Positions 30,217-40,551 of a DNA stretch of 46,221 bases are shown here, one piece after another. The notes under the pieces are model-generated. The model was given only the letters and a program-made list of their open reading frames with translations. It did not search any database and was not told the DNA's origin. How positions within the stretch are numbered: position 1 is the stretch's first letter; every line of letters starts with the position of its first letter. The stretch comes from DATGEP01 sp035310125 (GTDB lineage Bacteria; Chloroflexota; Ktedonobacteria; Ktedonobacterales; JADMIN01). Location of the stretch: positions 1 to 46,221 of the forward strand of contig DATGEP010000419.1 of NCBI GenBank assembly GCA_035310125.1, given 5' to 3'. The translations under genes and the position numbers were made by a program.

Positions 30217-31311
30217 TCATGTGAACAGCGCCGGCTGTGACAGTATCGCCGCGCTCGCGGCAACCGGTTTCTTCTTGCCGTTCCGTGTCCGTTTCTTCGG
30301 CGCCTTCTCCTTCGCCGCTGGCTTCGGGCGCCGCTCCACCTGTATGGTCGGAAACTCCGGCTCAAACAGGAAATCGCCGTTAGGATCGTGCCGCTTGTGG
30401 CGGGCCAGCGCCAGCTCGCGATTCTGCACCGCATAGCAGTAGACGCAGCCGTGCGGGCACGTATCGTACGCGCCGATATCGCGCGAGGCCGAGCAGGCGC
30501 ACTCGTCGCGGTTGCCGTGCTTCTTGTATGTCTGCCCGAACCACGCCGCGTCTATGCAGTGCGCCTCCTCGATAATCCCCGGCACCAGGAACCGCTCCTG
30601 CGCGCAGACCTTCAGCTTCATCCCATGCGTCGCCGCGATGCCGGCCATGAACAGCAGCAGCGCAAGATACGTTGAGCTGCTGTCATCCTTTGGGTACGCC
30701 AGTCGCTCGTGCATGTTCCATGTGAAACCGCTGGCCACCGCCGCCGCATCCATGTTGCGCCGCGTCTTCTTGTAGATCTGCGCGAACGAGATTACCACCT
30801 CGTTCGTCACCCCCTCCAGCGCCTTCGCCAGCCTCGCGAAGTTGCGCTTGTGCCAGTCCGGCGGCGTCAAGGACGTGAACACAATCGGGTCGTAGCGCCA
30901 GATCACGCGCGGCACGTACGGCTCACCTGGCGCACTCGGCTTCAGCTGCCCAAACTCGTCCGCCACCTGCCGCACGCACTCTACGGTGCGCGCATAGTCA
31001 ATCACGCGCGCCTCCAGCTCACGCGGGTAGCCGTTGATGGTGTGCTGCACCACGAACGGATATCCGCGCTCGGCAATCTCCGGCAGATGCTTCACGAGCG
31101 GCCCAATGTTCTTCGTCCAGAACACGATGCCGTCTACGCCCTCGCGCCCATCATGCTCCTCCCGCCGCAGGTTGATCGTATATTCCTGCCGCCCGTATGG
31201 ATTGACCATCTTGCATTCGCCCGCCCGCAAGCGGTTCATGAACCACTCGCCGTAAAACGTCGGGATGTCGGTCTTGTAGCTTGCGGAGATGATCAAATCA
31301 CTATCCCTCAT
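30217..31311 (-). CDS. DUF1848 protein with radical-SAM-like cysteine cluster
   Basis: A ~364-residue protein of the DUF1848 family. The start LIISASYKTDIPTFYGEWFMNRLRAGECKMVNPYG and GIVFWTKNIGPLVKHL are typical. Near residues 277-300 sit two cysteine groups: CACSASRDIGAYDTC and CPHGCVYCYA, the latter a CxxxCxxC-like iron-sulphur site. A Lys-rich tail (about 310-350) is unusual and could bind nucleic acid. The family function is unknown; it is often found near DNA-processing and mobile-element genes. ATG 31311 fits the family start; ATG 31347 is an alternative and neither has a good ribosome site. Confidence 0.8.
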   Translation of the reverse strand: MRDSDLIISASYKTDIPTFYGEWFMNRLRAGECKMVNPYGRQEYTINLRREEHDGREGVDGIVFWTKNIGPLVKHLPEIAERGYPFVVQHTINGYPRELEARVIDYARTVECVRQVADEFGQLKPSAPGEPYVPRVIWRYDPIVFTSLTPPDWHKRNFARLAKALEGVTNEVVISFAQIYKKTRRNMDAAAVASGFTWNMHERLAYPKDDSSSTYLALLLFMAGIAATHGMKLKVCAQERFLVPGIIEEAHCIDAAWFGQTYKKHGNRDECACSASRDIGAYDTCPHGCVYCYAVQNRELALARHKRHDPNGDFLFEPEFPTIQVERRPKPAAKEKAPKKRTRNGKKKPVAASAAILSQPALFT

Positions 31312-31533
31312 ACGTTGCGGCTCTGACCTGTCGTAGGATTGTGGCATCAGAACATACGATAGAAATCGCGCTTATCTTGTTTGACCGTGTTGCCCGCCTG
31401 CTGTATGCTGCATTGGCTGATTCGCGGCCACTGTTTCCGCGAATAGGTGTCAGTTGGCATGTCCACTGTACGACGTAGAACAGGAGAAGTGGATTGGTGG
31501 ATGCGATCGCGCAAGGTGTAGCAATAAAAACCG

Positions 31534-31561
31534 GGGGCACGCTCGCCATTGAGCATGCCCC
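31534..31561 (-). terminator. Intrinsic terminator for groES-groEL
   Basis: On the - strand GGGGCA/TGCCCC and GCTC/GAGC arms (31561-31534, with one mismatch pair) are followed by GGTTTTTATTG. This is a proper U-tract terminator for transcription from groEL. Confidence 0.8.
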
Positions 31562-31583
31562 GTGATTGAGACACATAAAGTGA

Positions 31584-31613
31584 GGAGCCAGCACACACGG
31601 GTGTGCCGGCTCC
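31584..31613 (-). terminator. Second hairpin after groEL
   Basis: GGAGCC-A-GCACAC (31584-31596) and GTGTGC-C-GGCTCC (31601-31613) form a 12-bp stem with one mismatch. It lies between the groEL stop and the U-tract terminator, and may protect the message end. Confidence 0.6.
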
Positions 31614-31650
31614 CTGGCCGCGCCTGGCGCGGCACTTGTGGCCGGATGGC

Positions 31651-33279
<1,629 letters not shown>

Positions 33280-33359
33280 GGTATCTCTACACTCCTTCCG
33301 CGCCGTCGCGTCTCCGCATGCTCAGCGCGTGCTACTTCACTATTCTTTGAAGGGTTTTG

Positions 33360-33662
33360 CTACTTCTCGCCCTCGAGGATCGCGAGGATATCGGATTCGC
33401 GCAGGACCAGCAGGTCCTCGCCATCCAGCTTGAACTCGGTGCCGCCATACTTGGCAAAGAGCACCCGGTCGCCCTCGTGGACTTCCAGCGGCGTGCGGTC
33501 GCCCTTGTCGTTCAGCTTGCCTGTACCTACGGCGATAATCGTGCCCTCCTGGGGTTTCTCCTTCGCCGTGTCAGGAATGACGATACCGAACTTGGTCGTC
33601 TCTTCCTTCTGCGAAGGCTTTACGACCACCCGGTCGCCAACGGGGCGAATCTTGCTAGCCAC
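33360..33662 (-). CDS. groES: Co-chaperonin GroES (10 kDa)
   Basis: A 100-residue lid of the chaperonin cage. Family features: IRPVGDRVVVKPSQKEETTKFGIVIPDTAKEKPQEGTIIAVG (containing the mobile loop) and GDRVLFAKYGGTEFKLDGEDLLVLRESDILAI. The GTG at 33662 is chosen because a strong AGGAGGG lies 10 bases upstream; the open frame could start at 33710 but would add a non-conserved lead. First gene of groESL. Confidence 0.97.
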   Translation of the reverse strand: MASKIRPVGDRVVVKPSQKEETTKFGIVIPDTAKEKPQEGTIIAVGTGKLNDKGDRTPLEVHEGDRVLFAKYGGTEFKLDGEDLLVLRESDILAILEGEK

Positions 33663-33837
33663 GTGTGCTTCCCTCCTGTTTGCTGTCGTTTTGCTTGATT
33701 GTTTGGCCACGCCTGTTCACGATCTAGCCGGCGCGCGCCAACATGGACGTCGCGTGTCGCGCTCGGCAACTGCCGCGCCCGCGTTCTCCGTGGGCGTAGG
33801 CGTTCTGGTGTCCATAGGAGAGTATGCCGCGCGCGCC

Positions 33838-33903
33838 GTTAGAGCCGTGTAGGAGTGATATTAGAAGCTCATAGGAGTTGCGTAAGAGAAGTGTTAGAGA
33901 ATC
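33838..33903. repeat. Six 11-bp direct repeats upstream of groES
   Basis: Units begin at 33838, 33849, 33860, 33871, 33882 and 33893: GTTAGAG, GTAGGAG, ATTAGAA, ATAGGAG, GTAAGAG and GTTAGAG, each with a 4-nt spacer. All six fit RTWRGAR at exactly one unit per helical turn. A possible groES promoter lies within the array on the - strand (TTACGC at 33885-33880, 16 bp, TAATAT at 33863-33858). The 345-bp tract 33663-34007 holds nothing else. Confidence 0.8.
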
Positions 33904-34007
33904 GGCGCGATGGGTGGCCTATCCATCCACCGCACCGGCCGTCACTCGCATCCATCCGCCCAGCATCCGCCCTGCCCCGTCGCGCTCGCGCCAACTCGCG
34001 TACTCCG

Positions 34008-35519
34008 CTACAACGCCGCGATCAGCTCCGCGAGCTCCTGTGACACCCCAGCGTCATTCAAGTCATTCCACAGCGGCAGAAACTCGTCCTGGAGCTGGTC
34101 GCGCTCCTGCGCCAGCATGACGGCATAGGCGCCGAGGCCCACATTGGCAGGATGCTCCAGGAGGAGCGCGTCAACTTCGTCCAGCGCGACCACGGTATCG
34201 TGTAGCTCGCCCAGGTGATCTTGCACGTTCGCGAGGAGATTCAGCAGGGGCCTTGTCACCTTGCCCAATTCAGACTCGAAGAGCTCGAGCGTATATCGCA
34301 GCCGCTTGCATGCGATCCGCAGCTCATGCAAGACTCCAGGCGGCGCGCCGTGGATGACGGTTTCGTAGCTCAGCACGATCTCATAGTGCCGCCAGATTGC
34401 GCTGCCAGCAAAGTGGCGCACCGCGATCTGCTGTTGCCGTTCCGTCGAGCTCGGCGGCTTGCTCTCGACAAACGCATCGAGCTCGGCGAGCAGACCTGCG
34501 AACCTGGGACCCTTGAGGTGCTTGACGAGCCGCGAATACGCCCGCTTTTGCTGCTTGAGCAACAGCTCAGCGAGCGTAGTCAGGTCCGCTTCCAATTCGG
34601 GATGCGCGTTGCTATCTCGCTCCACCCGCGTGAGCAGCACATCGGCGTCTCTCACCGCGCCCAACATGCGTGCCACGCCGCGTAGCCGCTGCCGGAGCGT
34701 GCGCACTGTTTTGCGCTTGAGCACCGGAGACGCCTCCAGCACGCGCAGCGTGGTGCGCAGCCGGCGCACCGCGACGCGGGTGTCGTGGATAGCATCGGCG
34801 TTCCAACCCGCGAGAACCTGTGGAAGGTAGGTGTGGAGCTTGCGCAAATGTTTGCGCACCATGTGCAGACCGACGGTATGGAGATATGTGTGCCCGTCCA
34901 ATGTGCGGTTCTTGCGCAAGAGGGCGAGGCCGCGCTGGAGCTTACCACGCGGCTGCGGCTGCAATGGCAGCTTGGAGAGCAGCATGGCGCCGATTTCCTG
35001 CAAATCGTCGCGCTCGCCCTCGCCTTTCAGCTCGACCTCCAGCTCATGGACGCGCGCGGTGCGCCCTCCAGCGCTGATGATGCCCTGATCCAGCACCATC
35101 TCGCCGACCGTCTGACCGTCGCGCTCGATCATCCAGCTATGACGGTGAATGTAGAGCTTGACCAGCGGCACGAGCGACGCATCACCGATCAAAGGGCCGA
35201 CACGCTCCATGATCTCGTCCGGCCATTGATGATAGTCGGCCTCCACGGCCTCGGAGACGTGCGCCTCGATCTCCTCGCGCTCATGGATGCCGTTAGAGCC
35301 TTTATTTGGTCCCTTGTACGTCAACACGGCGTGCTCGCCACTGTGACGGAGCCGGAGCGTGTGGCCGTCTGAGGTGATCGCGTGGGAGGGGGTATCGAGC
35401 AGCACATCCTGGTGGTGGGATTCATTCTCGAAGTCGAGATGGTACGGACCCAAATCAAGCGACGGCAGCGTGGCAGGATTCAATGGACCCAGGATGGCAT
35501 ACTTGGCTTCGATCTCCAT
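34008..35519 (-). CDS. CYTH and CHAD domain protein
   Basis: A 503-residue cytoplasmic protein. The CYTH domain comes first (MEIEAKYAI, with the ExExK signature; later LTYKGP and ELEVELKGEG), a triphosphate tunnel that hydrolyses or makes inorganic polyphosphate. The CHAD domain follows (from about residue 215: RKHLRKLHTYLPQVL, HDTRVAVRRLRTTLRVLE, HELRIACKRLRYTLELFE), a helical bundle whose conserved His and basic residues bind polyphosphate. A role in polyphosphate handling is likely. ATG 35519 has CTGGAG upstream; earlier residues are not family-like. The 399 bp from 35520 to 35918 show no gene or clear repeat. Confidence 0.92.
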   Translation of the reverse strand: MEIEAKYAILGPLNPATLPSLDLGPYHLDFENESHHQDVLLDTPSHAITSDGHTLRLRHSGEHAVLTYKGPNKGSNGIHEREEIEAHVSEAVEADYHQWPDEIMERVGPLIGDASLVPLVKLYIHRHSWMIERDGQTVGEMVLDQGIISAGGRTARVHELEVELKGEGERDDLQEIGAMLLSKLPLQPQPRGKLQRGLALLRKNRTLDGHTYLHTVGLHMVRKHLRKLHTYLPQVLAGWNADAIHDTRVAVRRLRTTLRVLEASPVLKRKTVRTLRQRLRGVARMLGAVRDADVLLTRVERDSNAHPELEADLTTLAELLLKQQKRAYSRLVKHLKGPRFAGLLAELDAFVESKPPSSTERQQQIAVRHFAGSAIWRHYEIVLSYETVIHGAPPGVLHELRIACKRLRYTLELFESELGKVTRPLLNLLANVQDHLGELHDTVVALDEVDALLLEHPANVGLGAYAVMLAQERDQLQDEFLPLWNDLNDAGVSQELAELIAAL

Positions 35520-35918
35520 ACATTCCGCTCCAGAGGGCGATAGCCAGATTCCCCCAGGCACAGGGTAACACACAAAGCGGCGCGGCGTATGACGCCGTCC
35601 CAAAAAGAAGAGCGAAGGTGCGCATGGATCAAGTTACCACACGCCGCCTGAGATTCATACCGCCGGGGCGCATCTGCCATTCCCTCAGTATATGTATCGT
35701 GTGTTCAGTAACGCATCAACTCCGCCACACCAGATGACAAAGCGCACCGCGGGCCGAATCGAGAGGAGATAGCCCTTCGCCACGGTGCGCCGCTCTATAT
35801 CACCCGATGGCGGCATCACATGTGCGTCGTTCGGTTTGCTCGCGTAGCTCTCCGCGCGCCACAATACTCATGCGAACTGGATCTGTTGCAAGACAATACC
35901 GAGCGGAGAGAGAAGACC

Positions 35919-36680
35919 ATGGCAGACATACTCAGTGGTAAGCTCAATGGTCAGGTAGCGCTCATTACCGGCGCTAGCTCAGGCATCGGCGCGGCCATCG
36001 CGCAGGCGTTTCTGCGGGAAGGCGCCGATCTGGTGGCCGTCGCGCGCCGTGGCGAGCGCTTGCGTGCGCTACAAGAGGCTGCCCATGCGCTCAACCGGCG
36101 CTGTCTTGCCGTCGAAGGCGACGTGCGCGAGGACGAGACTGCCCGTCGCGCTGTTCGCGCCGCCATAGACGATCTGGGCCGGCTCGATCTTCTGGTCAAC
36201 AACGCCGGCATGGCGTATTACAAATCGCTCGCAGAGACCAGCCCCGAAGAATATGACACCATGATGGACACCAATATGCGTGGCACCTTCCTCTTCACCC
36301 GCCACGTCGTTCCCGTTTTCCTTGCGCAGCGTAGCGGCTCCATTATCAATATCGCGTCAATGGCTGGGGTCATGGGCTTCGCGGGCGAGGCCGTGTACTG
36401 CGCCACCAAATTTGCCCAGGTCGGCTTCACGCAGGCGCTGGATCGCGAGCTGCGTCCCCACAACATCAAAGTCGGCGCCATCTGTCCCGGCGGCGTCAAA
36501 ACCGAATTCGCGCTCGGCACCGGCCGCACCGAAGCCGGCGTCGCCGCATCCGGCATGCTCGACCCCGAGGATGTCGCGGGCGCTGCGCTGCTCATGGCGA
36601 CGCAATCCGCCGGCTCCCGCATCATGGAAATTCGCCTGCGCCCGATGGTCGAGCCGCTGGCCGGGCGCGATCCCGAATAG
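35919..36680 (+). CDS. Short-chain dehydrogenase/reductase
   Basis: A 253-residue NAD(P)-dependent oxidoreductase of the classical SDR family. TGASSGIG at residues 18-25 binds the cofactor, NNAG is near 93-96, the catalytic Ser lies in NIASMAG and the Tyr-Lys pair in YCATK. ICPGGVKTEF follows as the usual post-active-site loop. Substrate unknown. The ATG at 35919 follows GGAGAGAGAAG. Upstream in-frame codons back to 35820 lack a ribosome site. Confidence 0.92.
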   Translation: MADILSGKLNGQVALITGASSGIGAAIAQAFLREGADLVAVARRGERLRALQEAAHALNRRCLAVEGDVREDETARRAVRAAIDDLGRLDLLVNNAGMAYYKSLAETSPEEYDTMMDTNMRGTFLFTRHVVPVFLAQRSGSIINIASMAGVMGFAGEAVYCATKFAQVGFTQALDRELRPHNIKVGAICPGGVKTEFALGTGRTEAGVAASGMLDPEDVAGAALLMATQSAGSRIMEIRLRPMVEPLAGRDPE

Positions 36681-36777
36681 CCGCCCACCCATCTCGTGCC
36701 GCTGGCGTCCCGGTGGGACCGTACTGCCGTCGGAGAGATAGGCTGCCGGTGGTGCGGGACGGGCAGGGGTGAGGTTC

Positions 36778-37290
36778 CTACTCCCCGCGCAACTCGCGTA
36801 CGACCCGCAGCGCCTCGCGCACATGCTGCGCCGCGTTGAGCTGCTGTGCGAACATATATCGGACGATACCCTGCTGGTCAATCACATAGGTCACGCGCCC
36901 TGGCAGCAGCCCGAATGTTGACGGTACCTGATACTGCTTGCGCACCGCGCCGCCCTGATCGCTGACCAGCACGAAAGGCAGCCGGTGGTGCGCCGCGAAC
37001 CCATCATGCGACTCCACCGAATCCGAGCTGATGCCGATGACCTCGGCGCCTGCCTCCGTGAACACCTCATAACTATCTCGAAACGCGCAAGCTTCCGCCG
37101 TGCATCCTGGCGTTTCATCCTTGGGGTAAAAGTACAGCACCACCACCCGCTTGCCACGATACGCGCTCAGCCGCACCTCCTCACCAGCGTGCGCCGGCAG
37201 CGCGAAATCCGGCGCCAGATCGCCCACTCCTACGCGCTTGGAGGAGTGCGCCCCTTGTTCCCCGTCGCCCATCTGTTCTGGGAAAGCCAT
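36778..37290 (-). CDS. bcp: Peroxiredoxin Bcp/PrxQ
   Basis: A 170-residue thiol peroxidase that removes hydroperoxides. The family motif YFYPKDETPGCTAEACAFRD contains both the peroxidatic Cys (PGCT) and the resolving Cys five residues later, as in PrxQ. GDLAPDFALPAHAGEEVRLSAYRGK is the usual lead. The ATG at 37290 has GAGGATGGAAG before it. It stands alone on the - strand. Confidence 0.93.
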   Translation of the reverse strand: MAFPEQMGDGEQGAHSSKRVGVGDLAPDFALPAHAGEEVRLSAYRGKRVVVLYFYPKDETPGCTAEACAFRDSYEVFTEAGAEVIGISSDSVESHDGFAAHHRLPFVLVSDQGGAVRKQYQVPSTFGLLPGRVTYVIDQQGIVRYMFAQQLNAAQHVREALRVVRELRGE

Positions 37291-37397
37291 CTTCCATCCT
37301 CGCCTGTCTAAAGCTCGACACGCGGCGTTACCCCGCTACGATGTGATATACGTCGCGGGATACACGCCGTGCCGTCCTTCGCCCAGTCTGGCGCGGG

Positions 37398-38309
37398 CTA
37401 TCCCCGGAACATATTTCCCGCGACGAACATCAGGTTCGCCGGGCGCTCCGCCATGCGCCGCGTCAGGTATGGGTACCACTGCGTCCCGTATGGGACGTAC
37501 ACCCGCACATTGTAGCCCTCACGCGCCAGCCGCTCCTGCAAGTCCCGCCGGATGCCGTACAGCATCTGGAACTCGAAGCGCGCCCGCGAGATGCCCTGCT
37601 CCGCCGTGAAGCGCCGCGCCTCCTCGATCATCTTCTCGTCGTGTGTCGCGATGGCCGGATACGTTCCCCGCGCCAGCAGCGCGTGCATCAGCTGCACGTA
37701 CTGCGCGTCCACGTCCGCCTTCTTCGCGAACGCCACACTCGGTGGCTCCAGATATGCCCCCTTCACCAGTCGCACCCGCGTCTTGCTCGCGATCAGCCGC
37801 TCGATGTCGTCCGGCGAGCGATAGAGCATCGTCTGGATCACCGTGCCCACATTCTCGAACTCGCGATGCATCACCTGCACCATTTCAATCGTGCGCTGCG
37901 TATACTCAGAGCCCTCCATATCCACCCGCACGAAAATGTCGCAGTCCCGCGCCCGCTGGAGCAATGCCGCCAGATTCTCCTGGCACAGCCCCTCGCCCAC
38001 GTCCAGCCCCAGCGCCGTCAATTTAATGGAGATATTCGCCTCAAGTTCGGTCTCACAGATGTGGTCAAGAATGGTGATGTAGTCCTGTGTCGCCGCCTTT
38101 GCCTCCGCCGCGTCCGCCACGTTCTCGCCCAGATGATCCAGCGTGACACTGATGTGCTGGCGGTTCAGCGCCCGTGTCACATCCAGCGCCTCGGCCAGCG
38201 CCTCGCCTGCCACGAAGCGGCGCGCGACGCGACGCGTCGCCGGATTCGTGCTGACGAAATGGCGAATGCCATCCTGTTTCGCCAGATAGAGCATCGTATC
38301 TTTCAACAT
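37398..38309 (-). CDS. Proline dehydrogenase (monofunctional)
   Basis: A 303-residue FAD enzyme oxidising proline to pyrroline-5-carboxylate at the membrane. The (beta-alpha)8 barrel motifs include ANISIKLTALGLDVG, VRVDMEGSEYTQRTIEM, IQTMLYRSPDDIERLI, RLVKGAYLEP, IATHDEKMIEEA, and the C-terminal FEFQMLYGIRRDLQERLAREGYNVRVYVPYG with YLTRRMAERPANLMF, where the arginines bind the substrate carboxylate. Start and length fit the short PutA-like family. No pyrroline carboxylate dehydrogenase adjoins it. Confidence 0.94.
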   Translation of the reverse strand: MLKDTMLYLAKQDGIRHFVSTNPATRRVARRFVAGEALAEALDVTRALNRQHISVTLDHLGENVADAAEAKAATQDYITILDHICETELEANISIKLTALGLDVGEGLCQENLAALLQRARDCDIFVRVDMEGSEYTQRTIEMVQVMHREFENVGTVIQTMLYRSPDDIERLIASKTRVRLVKGAYLEPPSVAFAKKADVDAQYVQLMHALLARGTYPAIATHDEKMIEEARRFTAEQGISRARFEFQMLYGIRRDLQERLAREGYNVRVYVPYGTQWYPYLTRRMAERPANLMFVAGNMFRG

Positions 38310-38311
38310 CG

Positions 38312-38392
38312 TCTACACACCTCGCCGTCGAGTGGCGGCTCGCAGAGCCGCCCTACGAGCCGCCATTGGCCCGTGCTCTAACAGCCATTATA
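38312..38392 (+). repeat. Intergenic repeat, left copy
   Basis: TCTACnnnCCTCGCCGTCGAGTGGC (38312-38336) is matched at 42540-42564, 22 of 25 bases. It is followed here by an 8-bp hairpin (GGCGGCTC-GCA-GAGCCGCC, 38334-38352) and by GGCCCGTGCTCTAACAGCCAT, which has a diverged counterpart after the right copy. The 318-bp gap 38310-38627 holds only this. Confidence 0.65.
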
Positions 38393-38627
38393 CCGCCCTC
38401 TGCACGAATAGACGAGCGGCCGCGCGTGCCAAATCGGCGTCTTTCGAGACATCGTCTTACCCGGCCAAAAGTCTACTGTGCTTGCCGGTCGTCGCTCCTG
38501 TTGATAGGCTTTGTGCGCTAGCACCTGAAGGCAACGCGGGAAATATCATGTGCTATCTTTACGGACGGTACTCGTGTGCGATACAGCCACCACACGAATG
38601 GGATTGCCCCAAAAGGATCAGGTGTCC

Positions 38628-40484
38628 ATGGCGCCCTCATCCGAGCAGCCGGCGTGGCTGAAAGCCATAAGCTCCCCTTTGTGGATATGCTTGCTTGTGG
38701 CTATTCTGGCCCGCGTCTGGCTGATTGTCCATACGCAAGGCGTGATCGCGGGTGATGAAGCCATAGTTGGCATTCAGTCCGAGCATATCTTGCGCGGCGA
38801 GCATCCAGTATATTACTACGCACAACCCTATCTTGGGAGCTTCCAGGCATACATCATCGCGTTGATCTTTTTGATTACCGGTCCGCAGGTATGGGCGATG
38901 CGCATCGAGCCTATCCTTGTATCGCTGGTAATTGTCACGATCACCTGGCGCTTCTCCACGGCTCTTGCCCAGGCCGCGCGCCTGTCTCCTCGCGACAAAA
39001 GGCTCTTCACGATAATTGCCACGCTCATAGCTGCATGTGCGCCGCTCTATGATGTTGTCGAAGAGATGCGGGTGACGGGTGGCTACGTCGAGGCTTTTGC
39101 CGTCATGTTGTGGCTCCTGTTTTGCGCGCTTCGCCTGACACAGCGTTGGCAGGAGCAGGCATCGCGGCGCGAGCTTGCGGTGCGTTGGGGTGGTATTGGG
39201 TTTCTCATCGGTTTTGGTCTCTGGATAGATCCGCTGGTTATCTATGCCGATGTGACCATTGCGCTCTGGATCGGCGGCTATGTGCTCGTAGAGCTGGTGA
39301 AACGACGCCAGCAAACCGGCCCGCGATCACCCATCAGCCTGCTGAAGGAAGCGTATCTTTCTCTCTGCGCGCTTCCCGCGCTTCTCGTTGGTTTCGCCCC
39401 CGGCCTCATCTGGGGCGCGCGACACGGCTGGACCAATGTCACGTATCTCTACCACAATGGCGGACCGTCATCTTCTCATAGCCTTCACATGATGGCGCGG
39501 GTGAGTGGCGTGTACGCCACGTGCCTCGCGCCCCGCGCGCTTGGAGGCGCGCTGCCAACGCAACCGGACGTCACAAACGCGAATCCACATGTCGTGACGC
39601 TCGGCTTGATCGTTGCTGGGGGAAGCCTCCTCATCACCGGAGTCTGTAGTGGCCTCTCCTTTTTCTCTCCTCACACGGCACTGGCGCGCGTGCGACAGCT
39701 TACCTTGCTTCCACTGCTCTTCCTGCTCTGTGTCTCTGTCATATTCTGCACCGCTTCGATTGCCTCAGGGGCGCTGGTATCTGGATGTGGCCCTTGGGAC
39801 CTTGTCGGACGCTACACAGTGCCGTTGGTTCTCACCCTTCCATATATCGTTGCCGCTGCCTGCCTGATTCCCGCGATGATTTTACAGGATCAAAGCCAGG
39901 GTAGGGACCAGGACAGTGAAGGGCCACACCCGCTTCATCGTCAGGTGTCGATGCGCACGATGTCGTCACCACTTCTGGCGCTGCAAGTCCTCGTGGCGGT
40001 CACGCTGATCGCCTATTTCTTCGCGCAAGGGATCGCCTATATTCAGGCGAGTCCGCAGTACACGTTTCAGGCTACTGGCTGCGTCGCGGAGTATCCAACC
40101 AACCTCGGTCCGCTCATCAGCTACATGCAAAGCGCAAACATTCAGCACGTTTGGGCCGTGGGCTGGGTCGCTGATCCGATTACGTTCGAGACAGACAGCG
40201 CTATTCTCGCGACTCAACCGAATGGCCGTATTCCTGCCAACAGCGATATTTTGCTTCATGCGGATCGTCCTAGCATGCTCGTGCTAGCCAGACAGAATGA
40301 CGCGTATCCCGCGTACCTGCGCGTGCTGGACGACAATCACATCACCTATCACACTGAGCGCTTCTACGCTTCGCCTGGGATTGATATTCTGCTCATAACG
40401 CCGCTAAATCGCACGGTTTCACCGCTTGATCCCGTCTTTACCAGCTTCTTCCGGGAGGTCTTCGGCCAGTGCCTGAAAAGGTAG
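38628..40484 (+). CDS. Polytopic membrane glycosyltransferase-like protein (GT-C type), first copy
   Basis: A 618-residue membrane protein resembling GT39/ArnT-like glycosyltransferases that use polyprenyl-phosphate sugars. After the first membrane helix comes VIAGDEAIVGIQSEHILRGEHPVYYYAQPYLGSFQAY, with the DE motif in the first outer loop expected for the catalytic Asp. About nine to eleven further hydrophobic segments follow, and a soluble C-terminal part of roughly 150 residues. Exact reaction unknown. The ATG at 38628 has AAGGA 10 bases upstream; ATGs at 38550 and 38598 are alternatives. Confidence 0.72.
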   Translation: MAPSSEQPAWLKAISSPLWICLLVAILARVWLIVHTQGVIAGDEAIVGIQSEHILRGEHPVYYYAQPYLGSFQAYIIALIFLITGPQVWAMRIEPILVSLVIVTITWRFSTALAQAARLSPRDKRLFTIIATLIAACAPLYDVVEEMRVTGGYVEAFAVMLWLLFCALRLTQRWQEQASRRELAVRWGGIGFLIGFGLWIDPLVIYADVTIALWIGGYVLVELVKRRQQTGPRSPISLLKEAYLSLCALPALLVGFAPGLIWGARHGWTNVTYLYHNGGPSSSHSLHMMARVSGVYATCLAPRALGGALPTQPDVTNANPHVVTLGLIVAGGSLLITGVCSGLSFFSPHTALARVRQLTLLPLLFLLCVSVIFCTASIASGALVSGCGPWDLVGRYTVPLVLTLPYIVAAACLIPAMILQDQSQGRDQDSEGPHPLHRQVSMRTMSSPLLALQVLVAVTLIAYFFAQGIAYIQASPQYTFQATGCVAEYPTNLGPLISYMQSANIQHVWAVGWVADPITFETDSAILATQPNGRIPANSDILLHADRPSMLVLARQNDAYPAYLRVLDDNHITYHTERFYASPGIDILLITPLNRTVSPLDPVFTSFFREVFGQCLKR

Positions 40485-40551
40485 CAGCTAGCAGCCTGAC
40501 GATGTCCTGCGCAAGCTGTGTTCTCGCGGCTCGCCATTGTGAGGAGTGGAC

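Noticed and set aside
33663..33837. CIRCE operator for groESL
   Set aside because: The TTAGCACTC-N9-GAGTGCTAA inverted repeat was looked for and not found.
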